Assembly (NCBI GenBank): GCA_017964055.1
Contig: JAGCSS010000045.1
Location: 1 to 7,315 of the forward strand
Length of the DNA stretch: 7,315 bases
Reading direction: 5' to 3'
Source of the DNA: Lachnospiraceae bacterium
GTDB taxonomy: Bacteria; Bacillota; Clostridia; Lachnospirales; Lachnospiraceae
This document shows, in pieces, positions 1 to 5,207 of this stretch. The position numbers and the translations under genes are program-made. Under the pieces are notes generated by a model, which saw only the letters and a program-made list of their open reading frames with translations, made no database searches and had not been told where the DNA came from. The stretch's first letter is position 1. Every line of letters starts with the position of its first letter.

Positions 1-11
1 AAGTGTATAAG

Positions 12-875
12 TTATCTCAGATCCTTCATCGCGCAGCCGTCCATGTCGTCGAACGCCTGGTTCTCACCCGCCATACCCCAGATAAAGGTGTATGCGCGTG
101 TGCCCGAACCGGAATGGATCGACCAGCTGGGGCTGATGACAGCCTGCTCGTTGCGCATGATGATGTGACGTGTCTCGGTGGGCTCGCCCATGTAGTGGAA
201 TACGAGGTCGTCGTGACCCATATCGAAGTAGAGATATACCTCCATACGTCTGTCATGTGTATGGCAGGGCATCGTGTTCCATACGCTGCCGGGCTCGAGC
301 TTTGTCATGCCCATAACGAGCTGACAGCTCTCAACCTGTCCGGGAAGGATGTATTTATTGATGGTCCTGTGATTGGACTCCTCAAGTGTCCCGAGCTCAA
401 CCTTGTTCTGAGGCTTAACGATGACTACGCCGTCCGAAGGTTCGCCGTTCAGCTTGATGAGAACGGTCGGGCAGGTGCGGTGCGCGGGTGTGCTGTTCAG
501 GTAGAACTTCGCGGGCTTGTCGGCGCAGCAGCTCTTGAAGGTGATATCCTTAGAGCCTCTTCCGATGTACATGCCGTCCTTATAGCCTACGTTGTAATCC
601 TTGCCGTCGATGGTGATGACTCCGTCACCGCCAATATTGATAACGCCCATCTCGCGTCTCTCAAGGAAATACTCGGCGCGCAGCTCGTCGCCTGCGGTCA
701 GCTTCAGTTCCTTATTAACGGGAACGGCCGAACCTGTGATGATCCTGTCGATGTAACTGTAAACGAGCTTGATCTCGTCAGCCTGAAACAGATCGTCGAT
801 GAGGAACTCCTCACGAAGTCTGGTGGTGTCATAGGTCTTTACGTCACGGGGTGACGAATATGTTCTGATCTCCAT
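12..875 (-). CDS. kduI: 5-keto-4-deoxyuronate isomerase (KduI)
   Basis: Cytoplasmic zinc-dependent isomerase (4-deoxy-L-threo-5-hexosulose-uronate ketol-isomerase). It converts 5-keto-4-deoxyuronate, formed from unsaturated uronates after pectin or other polyuronide lyase action, to 2,5-diketo-3-deoxygluconate. The 287-residue product is close to the 278 residues of E. coli KduI. The cupin metal motif is plain in MPCHTHDRRMEVYLYF (about 202-217). H205, H207, E212 and H254 sit exactly nine residues beyond the E. coli zinc ligands H196/H198/E203/H245. The family signature GENQAFDDMD lies at about 270-279, near the C-terminus. The ATG at 873-875 is preceded by GAGGT (882-886) at 6-nt spacing. 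It is the last visible gene of the minus-strand operon, 88 nt after the small Cys-rich gene; its TAA is at 12-14, so any terminator lies outside the window. Function is from family knowledge and is very secure. Confidence 0.97.
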   Translation of the reverse strand: MEIRTYSSPRDVKTYDTTRLREEFLIDDLFQADEIKLVYSYIDRIITGSAVPVNKELKLTAGDELRAEYFLERREMGVINIGGDGVITIDGKDYNVGYKDGMYIGRGSKDITFKSCCADKPAKFYLNSTPAHRTCPTVLIKLNGEPSDGVVIVKPQNKVELGTLEESNHRTINKYILPGQVESCQLVMGMTKLEPGSVWNTMPCHTHDRRMEVYLYFDMGHDDLVFHYMGEPTETRHIIMRNEQAVISPSWSIHSGSGTRAYTFIWGMAGENQAFDDMDGCAMKDLR

Positions 876-909
876 TTTTATACCTCACATGATTAATTAT
901 TTATGCTGT

Positions 910-932
910 CCGGTCTGCCGCCTGCAGACCGG
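910..932 (-). other. Intercistronic hairpin upstream of kduI
   Basis: A perfect 9-bp inverted repeat, CCGGTCTGC (910-918) and GCAGACCGG (924-932), has a 5-nt loop. It lies in the 88-nt gap between the small Cys-rich gene and kduI. Read on the transcribed minus strand it is followed by ACAGCATAAATAATTAATC rather than a run of T, so it does not look like an intrinsic terminator. A weaker TATCC/GGATA pair (934-938/946-950) sits just upstream in the transcript. Likely roles are mRNA processing, stabilising the 3' end of the upstream message, or attenuating kduI. The role is inference; the structure is seen directly. Confidence 0.6.
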
Positions 933-963
933 GTATCCCTGTCCCGGATATGCAAAACGGGGA

Positions 964-1212
964 TTACCATCTCCCGCCCGGACAGTCCGATCCGGCGACA
1001 AATGCCCTCACCTCGACATAGCAGCCGCACTTGCGGCACATGCCCGAGATGAGCATATCGCATTCCTTACATACAGACAAACGGGAACGATAAACGCTCT
1101 CGTCTGCCCTTTCCGCCTCGGGTATCGAGGCAATATAATTCTGTACGCTTTCGTATGCCGCCTTGTCCGCAGTCTCATACAGCAGACAGCGCCTGCACTG
1201 ACGTATATCCAT
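964..1212 (-). CDS. Small Cys-rich zinc-ribbon-like protein (DUF6171-like)
   Basis: An 82-residue protein with eight cysteines in paired knuckles: C6-x2-C9, C48-x2-C51, C59-x2-C62-x-C64, and C77 in a C-terminal CPGGRW. The order (N-terminal CxxC, Tyr-rich helix, RLSVCKECDMLISGMCRKCG block, then YVEVRA and CP..W) matches from memory the uncharacterised DUF6171 family of Clostridia. That assignment is recall, not a search. No signal peptide or TM segment is visible, so it is probably a cytoplasmic zinc-binding protein of unknown role. It lies 27 nt after the kduD stop, in the same reading frame as kduD with the TAA between. The nine intervening codons contain no alternative start, so ATG 1210-1212 is the only option. 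Its ribosome-binding site is poor (GGACAGG about 17 nt upstream), suggesting translational coupling to kduD or low expression. Cys spacing and operon position argue for a real gene. Confidence 0.8.
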   Translation of the reverse strand: MDIRQCRRCLLYETADKAAYESVQNYIASIPEAERADESVYRSRLSVCKECDMLISGMCRKCGCYVEVRAFVAGSDCPGGRW

Positions 1213-1239
1213 AGTACCGTAATACGCGCCTGTCCGTAA

Positions 1240-2043
1240 TTATTGAGGCTGCTTGCCGATGTAGGCAAGGATACCGCCGTCAACATAGAGCACATGTCCG
1301 TTAACGAAGTTCGAAGCCTCGGATGCCAGGAAAACAGCGGGACCTACAAGGTCTGCGGTCGTGCCCCAGCGCGCCGCGGGCGTCTTTGCGATGATGAACG
1401 CATCGAAGGGATGTCTGCTGCCGTCGGCCTGTCTCTCGCGAAGAGGAGCGGTCTGGGGAGTCTCGATGTAGCCGGGTCCGATACCGTTGCACTGGATATT
1501 GAACTCGCCGTACTCGGATGCGATGTTTCGGGTGAGCATCTTAAGTCCGCCCTTGGCCGCAGCGTAAGCGGAAACGGTCTCACGTCCGAGCTCGCTCATC
1601 ATCGAGCAGATGTTGATGATCTTGCCGCCGCCGTTCTTTATCATGGTCGGGATAACCGCCTTGGATACGATGAAAGGCGCGTTAAGGTCAACATCGACAA
1701 CCTGTCTGAACTGAGCCGCAGTCATCTCGCACATGGGGATCCTCTTGATGATGCCCGCGTTGTTAACGAGAATATTGATGTCGCCGACCTCTGCGGAAAT
1801 CTTAGCTACCAGAGCGTTAACGGCGTCCTCATCGGTTACGTCGCATACATAGCCCTTAGCGTCGATGCCTTTTTCCTTATAGGCCGCGATTCCCTTATCT
1901 ACCAGCTCCTGGTTGATATCGTTGAATACAATCTTAGCTCCGGCATCATGCATGCCGCATGCGATCGCGAAACCGATACCGTAGGAAGCGCCCGTAACGA
2001 GAGCAACTTTTCCCTCAAGTGAAAACGAATTAAGAATTCCCAT
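1240..2043 (-). CDS. kduD: SDR oxidoreductase, gluconate 5-dehydrogenase type; probable KduD role
   Basis: A 267-residue classical short-chain dehydrogenase. The cofactor motif TGASYGIG is at 17-24 and NNAG at 94-97. The catalytic tetrad N121-S147-Y160-K164 is complete (YAAAK at 160-164), with GPGYIET at 189-195. By overall sequence it resembles proteins usually annotated gluconate 5-dehydrogenase, including an extended segment at about 196-222 (APLRERQADGSRHPF) that I do not expect in the 253-residue E. coli KduD. Because it leads an operon with kduI, the expected reaction is NAD(P)H reduction of 2,5-diketo-3-deoxygluconate to 2-keto-3-deoxygluconate; 5-ketogluconate reduction remains possible. 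The start is ATG 2041-2043, giving the usual MGILNSFSLEGKVALVTGA N-terminus. An in-frame GTG at 2088 would add 15 unconserved residues and has no ribosome-binding site. Family certain, exact substrate inferred. Confidence 0.9.
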   Translation of the reverse strand: MGILNSFSLEGKVALVTGASYGIGFAIACGMHDAGAKIVFNDINQELVDKGIAAYKEKGIDAKGYVCDVTDEDAVNALVAKISAEVGDINILVNNAGIIKRIPMCEMTAAQFRQVVDVDLNAPFIVSKAVIPTMIKNGGGKIINICSMMSELGRETVSAYAAAKGGLKMLTRNIASEYGEFNIQCNGIGPGYIETPQTAPLRERQADGSRHPFDAFIIAKTPAARWGTTADLVGPAVFLASEASNFVNGHVLYVDGGILAYIGKQPQ

Positions 2044-2055
2044 AATGATCTCATA

Positions 2056-2061
2056 CCTCCT
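2056..2061 (-). promoter_or_regulatory. kduD ribosome-binding site (long spacing)
   Basis: AGGAGG on the minus strand lies 12 nt before the ATG at 2043, longer than the usual 5-9 nt. It decides the kduD start, because no in-frame start at a better distance exists. The ATG at 2053-2055, directly abutting the AGGAGGT, is out of frame. A small inverted repeat (TGCTGT/ACAGCA, 2067-2072 and 2082-2087) sits just 5' of it in the leader. Confidence 0.7.
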
Positions 2062-2119
2062 GAATATGCTGTGAATGGACAACAGCACATAGTTGTGCCG
2101 TGAACATCGTTATGGTTTC

Positions 2120-2148
2120 ATTATACAAAACCTCGTTTCAAATGTCAA
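2120..2148 (-). promoter_or_regulatory. SigA-type promoter of the kduD operon
   Basis: On the minus strand a consensus -35 TTGACA (2143-2148) and a consensus -10 TATAAT (2120-2125) are separated by exactly 17 bp. The predicted start is near 2113, giving a leader of about 70 nt before kduD. Both hexamers match the sigma70/SigA consensus perfectly, so unregulated expression would be strong. Overlapping palindromic elements (2135-2162) imply a repressor. Confidence 0.88.
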
Positions 2149-2162
2149 AACATTTTTGAAAC
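2135..2162. promoter_or_regulatory. Candidate operator palindrome over the kdu -35 box
   Basis: GTTTCAAA (2135-2142) and TTTGAAAC (2155-2162) are perfect 8-bp inverted arms around 12 bp that contain the -35 hexamer. A further GTTTCA (2115-2120), overlapping the -10, is a direct repeat exactly 20 bp from the GTTTCA at 2135-2140, about two helical turns. This geometry is what a repressor site for a uronate-catabolism operon could look like. The binding protein is not identified. The half-site TTGAAACG differs by one base from TGGAAACG of the local LacI-type operator, but there is no matching central-CG palindrome. Confidence 0.5.
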
Positions 2163-2534
2163 TTATTCGGCACTTTTCAGAGCGGCTTCGATCCTGTTGA
2201 GCATGTCGGTGTATTCCTCGATAAATGCGGCACTGTCCTCTTCAATGAAGGCGATGTTGTTCTCCTTTGCGGCGAACTCATGCTTCTTCGCGTGCTCGGA
2301 CAATGCGGTGGCCGCGATCGTGGCCATGGTGCTCTTCGCGGCATGCGCCTCGATCCCGTAATCCTCGTAATCCTTATCGGCCAGATACTTCTTCATCAGC
2401 TCGATCTTCTCGCGTCCGTCCTGAACTATGGTCTCGAGAAGAGATCTCATGAACTCCTCGTTGCCTCCGAACTGCTCACATGTAGCGTCGTAGTCCATGC
2501 CGGCAACTCCTCTTACAGCATCCGCAAAACTCAT
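2163..2534 (-). CDS. Possible internally initiated stand-alone Hpt protein (nested in the kinase gene)
   Basis: The kinase codon Met825 (ATG at 2532-2534) is preceded by AAAGGAGG (2542-2549) with 7-nt spacing, better than the kinase gene's own start signal. It falls exactly where the Pro/Glu-rich linker ends and the Hpt domain begins. Initiation here would yield a 123-residue soluble Hpt protein carrying H888 (residue 64 of the short form). CheA is a known precedent for a kinase gene with a functional internal start. The sequence signal is directly visible; that it is used is inference, since Gly-Gly codons GGA GGA could produce the motif by chance. Confidence 0.35.
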   Translation of the reverse strand: MSFADAVRGVAGMDYDATCEQFGGNEEFMRSLLETIVQDGREKIELMKKYLADKDYEDYGIEAHAAKSTMATIAATALSEHAKKHEFAAKENNIAFIEEDSAAFIEEYTDMLNRIEAALKSAE

Positions 2535-5006
2535 ACTGCTTCCTCCTTTATTCTCTTGGGGCTCCGCCTCGGGGACGGGAGCTATATTCTCTTCAATGAT
2601 CTCGGCGGGTTTCTCATCCTGCGCCGCAGGAGTTTTTTCGAAATCCGTCAATACCAGCCTGTCCGGAAGGAACTGCATCACGCGTTCCTCGAGCAGCGCG
2701 GAATCTATCGGCTTGGTCAGATAATCAACGAAGCCCTCCGCCAGATACATGTCCTTAAGCCCCGCGAACGCGTTCGCGGTAAGCACGATCATAGGCGTCG
2801 CGGTATTCTTTCCGCGCACATCCTCACGGATCAGATGCAGTGTCGCGATGCCGTCGGGATCGGGCATCCTGTGGTCCATAAGGATCAGATCGTATTTCTT
2901 CTTCTCACAGACGCCTACCGCTTCCCGTCCGCCGGTCACGGTATCTATCTGTATCTGTGTGCGCTTGAGCAGCTCGCCTACGACCTTCAGGTTAACGATA
3001 TTGTCATCGACCACGAGCAGCTTGGCGTCGGGCGCGTGGAAGCGCTCCTCGTATTCACCGCTGTCGGACTTCGATCTGCCTACCGCCTCGGCAAAGTTGC
3101 CGATGGGCGCCGCGTCAACGATCTTCAGCGGCAATATGACGGTAAACGTACTGCCCTTTCCGTAATCGCTCTCCACCGTGATCGTTCCGCTCATCATGTC
3201 GACCAGCCTCTTTACGATGCTCAGACCGAGGCCCGTGCCCTCTATCGAGCGGTTCTTGATCTCGTCGACGCGCGTGAACGAATCGAACAGCTTATCTATA
3301 TTCTCCTGCTGGATACCTATGCCGGTATCCCTGATCACAAACTTGACATCGTAGAGTCTCGGATCGCTGAATGACGGTATCGCGCTCATTCCGAAGAATA
3401 TGCTGCCGGTCTTTGTGTATTTGACCGCGTTCGATATGAGATTGATGATGATCTGCTTGATATGCAGGTCATCGCCGAGCAGCCTGCTCGGGAGCTTCTC
3501 GGATATCTCGAATACGGGCTCGAGGTTCTTGCCCTTTGCGCGGTCGGAAGCCAGAACGATGATGTCGTTGGCAAAATCGGCCGTTGAAAACTCTACGGGT
3601 ATTATCTCCAGCTTGCCCGCTTCGATCTTGGAGAAATCAAGCACATCGTTGATGAGTCCGAGCAGCAGTCTGCCGGAGCTGTCTATCTGATGCGCGTATT
3701 CCTTGATCTCGGGATCGCGGCTCTCTCTCAGGATCATCTCGTTCATGCCGATGATGGAATTGATCGGCGTACGGATCTCATGGGACATATTCGCGAGGAA
3801 ATGCGATTTCTGGACATTGGCCTCGATCGCGGCGTTCTTTTCGCGTTCTCCGTCATGAATGACGACTATCTGCTGTACCAGAGCGGAGAATGTGATTATG
3901 TACAGACCCGCGAGAAGGAAAGTCCTGTCCACCCTGCCCCTGAGCGTCAGCACCAGGATCGACTCTATCGTCCCCAGGAACAGGAACAGCAGCATACCGC
4001 CCGCAACTATGTAATACTCGTGCAGGTGTCCGTCCATGATATCCCTGAATATCACGAAAACGGTGATGAGCATCAATGCCGTATGGAGCAGAGATATCGA
4101 GATGATATTTTCCTCGAAATTAGTAAATCCGATCAGATGCATCGAGAACATATATGCCGCATTTACGAGGCTCACGGCCATGAGCAGCAGCATGATCTCC
4201 TGCTTTCTGCGCTTCATCGTATCGTTTACATACAGCAGGATCGGTATAGGCAGCAGCAGAACCGCCATGTACGAAAGCGGTCCGTCCACATAGTAATCTC
4301 CAAAGGCGAGCTGGAAAGACGGTGAATCGAATATCAGCCACAGAGACGACATGAAAATACCGATCGCGATCTCCACTATATCTATCTTGCGTTTGAATAC
4401 GATATGGAGCAGACTTCCGATGATCGCGATCGCGGACGAAATGCCGGCCAGGATTATGGTAAAGAAATAATAGAATTTGTGTATGGAAACATAACCGGTC
4501 TTGATACCGAGCGCGTCTCCGTAATATGTATTAATGAAGATCGAATTGTCCGAATTGGTATCGTATCTGCTGATCATCAGCTTTTTGCCCGCGTCTGCGG
4601 AACCGATCGGAGCAAACATCCATATCGGCTTGCAGATACCTCCTATACTCGCTTCGGCATCATCGTCGTCAAATGAAAGGCGCAGTTCATCGTCGACATA
4701 TATATGGCAGTCTCTGGAATTGTAAAAAGCAATATAATAATCATCCTTAATATCAGAAGGAAGTATGGTATATATCCTTACGGGCGTACCCTTATCGACA
4801 TCGAGCTTTTCGGGCAAAGTGATGCTGACCTCGGTATTGTCATCCTTTACCCAGATCCAGTCCGTGATCTCCGCAAAACCGGTCTCAAATCCGTAACCCC
4901 TGTCATGCTTTATAAGATCTATTATATGGAAGGCTATAAATACCAACGTCAGAAAGACGAATGCTATTTGTACCGCCAGTATGACATTCCTGAATTTGTT
5001 ATTCAT
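2163..5006 (-). CDS. Hybrid sensor histidine kinase (7TM-type sensor, HisKA-HATPase-REC-Hpt)
   Basis: A 947-residue membrane hybrid kinase. TM1 is at about 8-30, followed by an extracytoplasmic domain at about 31-177. Seven further hydrophobic segments follow (about 178-203, 209-227, 243-261, 271-291, 301-320, 331-354, 362-383), an arrangement resembling 7TMR-DISM receptors. A short linker leads to HisKA with phospho-acceptor H409 (SHEIRTP). The ATPase domain has the N box around N522/N526, G1 DTGIGI (560-565) and G2 GTGLGLSIV (590-598). The receiver has acidic D667/D668, phospho-site D711, T743 and K765. A Pro/Glu-rich linker (about 785-822) precedes a C-terminal Hpt with H888 in AHAAKSTM, where Ser replaces the usual Gly after the lysine. 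All catalytic residues are intact, so a full His-Asp-His relay is expected, but no output regulator is encoded nearby. The ATG at 5004-5006 has a weak GGGGCGGA site (6-nt spacing). The signal is unknown; sugar sensing is only suggested by the neighbours. Confidence 0.93.
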   Translation of the reverse strand: MNNKFRNVILAVQIAFVFLTLVFIAFHIIDLIKHDRGYGFETGFAEITDWIWVKDDNTEVSITLPEKLDVDKGTPVRIYTILPSDIKDDYYIAFYNSRDCHIYVDDELRLSFDDDDAEASIGGICKPIWMFAPIGSADAGKKLMISRYDTNSDNSIFINTYYGDALGIKTGYVSIHKFYYFFTIILAGISSAIAIIGSLLHIVFKRKIDIVEIAIGIFMSSLWLIFDSPSFQLAFGDYYVDGPLSYMAVLLLPIPILLYVNDTMKRRKQEIMLLLMAVSLVNAAYMFSMHLIGFTNFEENIISISLLHTALMLITVFVIFRDIMDGHLHEYYIVAGGMLLFLFLGTIESILVLTLRGRVDRTFLLAGLYIITFSALVQQIVVIHDGEREKNAAIEANVQKSHFLANMSHEIRTPINSIIGMNEMILRESRDPEIKEYAHQIDSSGRLLLGLINDVLDFSKIEAGKLEIIPVEFSTADFANDIIVLASDRAKGKNLEPVFEISEKLPSRLLGDDLHIKQIIINLISNAVKYTKTGSIFFGMSAIPSFSDPRLYDVKFVIRDTGIGIQQENIDKLFDSFTRVDEIKNRSIEGTGLGLSIVKRLVDMMSGTITVESDYGKGSTFTVILPLKIVDAAPIGNFAEAVGRSKSDSGEYEERFHAPDAKLLVVDDNIVNLKVVGELLKRTQIQIDTVTGGREAVGVCEKKKYDLILMDHRMPDPDGIATLHLIREDVRGKNTATPMIVLTANAFAGLKDMYLAEGFVDYLTKPIDSALLEERVMQFLPDRLVLTDFEKTPAAQDEKPAEIIEENIAPVPEAEPQENKGGSSMSFADAVRGVAGMDYDATCEQFGGNEEFMRSLLETIVQDGREKIELMKKYLADKDYEDYGIEAHAAKSTMATIAATALSEHAKKHEFAAKENNIAFIEEDSAAFIEEYTDMLNRIEAALKSAE

Positions 5007-5050
5007 GTGAAGTCCGCCCCATAATTCGAATATGTGTATATTGATATTTC

Positions 5051-5059
5051 ATTATAGCA
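5051..5059 (-). promoter_or_regulatory. Extended -10 promoter of the histidine kinase gene
   Basis: The minus strand reads TGCTATAAT, a consensus -10 with the TGn extension. The predicted start is near 5044, leaving a leader of about 38 nt before the ATG at 5006. No good -35 is present at 17 bp (TTTTAT), consistent with an extended -10 promoter. The upstream run of A/T (about 5060-5112) could serve as an UP-like element for both divergent promoters. Confidence 0.65.
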
Positions 5060-5112
5060 TATTATTTCCATAAATAAAAGTAAAAGAAATAAAAATAATT
5101 ATTAGGGATTTC

Positions 5113-5141
5113 TTGACAAAAAAAGCGCGTATTGATAGAAT
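5113..5141 (+). promoter_or_regulatory. SigA-type promoter of lacI-malQ
   Basis: A perfect -35 TTGACA (5113-5118) and a -10 TAGAAT (5136-5141, five of six matches) are separated by 17 bp. The predicted start is near 5148, just before the operator palindrome at 5152. No other convincing promoter precedes malQ, so this one probably serves both genes. Confidence 0.82.
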
Positions 5142-5151
5142 GAATTTGTTG

Positions 5152-5167
5152 CTGGAAACGTTTCCAG
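5152..5167. promoter_or_regulatory. LacI-family operator (autoregulatory)
   Basis: CTGGAAACGTTTCCAG is a perfect 16-bp palindrome with the central CG typical of LacI/GalR-family operators, into which the hinge-helix leucine inserts. It starts about 4 bp downstream of the predicted lacI transcription start, a position that would block initiation or elongation. A second GTTTCC half-site follows at 5167-5172. It also differs from the CcpA cre consensus TGWAAACGNTWNCA at only one position (G for W), so CcpA-type cross-control is possible. Binding by the adjacent regulator is inference. Confidence 0.82.
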
Positions 5168-5189
5168 TTTCCTTAAAAAACTATTTTTC

Positions 5190-5195
5190 GGGAGG
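5190..5195 (+). promoter_or_regulatory. lacI-family gene ribosome-binding site
   Basis: GGGAGG lies 12 nt upstream of ATG 5208, the same long spacing as at kduD. In-frame codons between them (CGT, GCC, TTA, CTC) offer no other start, and the GTG at 5197 is out of frame, so the ATG at 5208 stands. Confidence 0.6.
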
Positions 5196-5207
5196 CGTGC
5201 CTTACTC

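Noticed and set aside
3..854. Long plus-strand open frame opposite kduI, and similar long antisense frames opposite kduD, the kinase, the LacI-family gene and malQ
   Set aside because: All are complementary-strand shadows of genes with clear family motifs; none has recognisable domains or convincing start signals.
964..2043. Fusion or readthrough of kduD and the small Cys-rich gene, because both are in the same frame
   Set aside because: A clear TAA and nine non-coding codons separate them, both proteins have complete natural ends, and no recoding signal is evident.
1899..2090. Upstream overlapping open frame starting with ATG at 2088-2090 in the kduD leader (MCCCPFTAYSGG), possible Cys-rich leader peptide
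   Set aside because: No ribosome-binding site precedes it and it runs out of frame deep into kduD; probably fortuitous.
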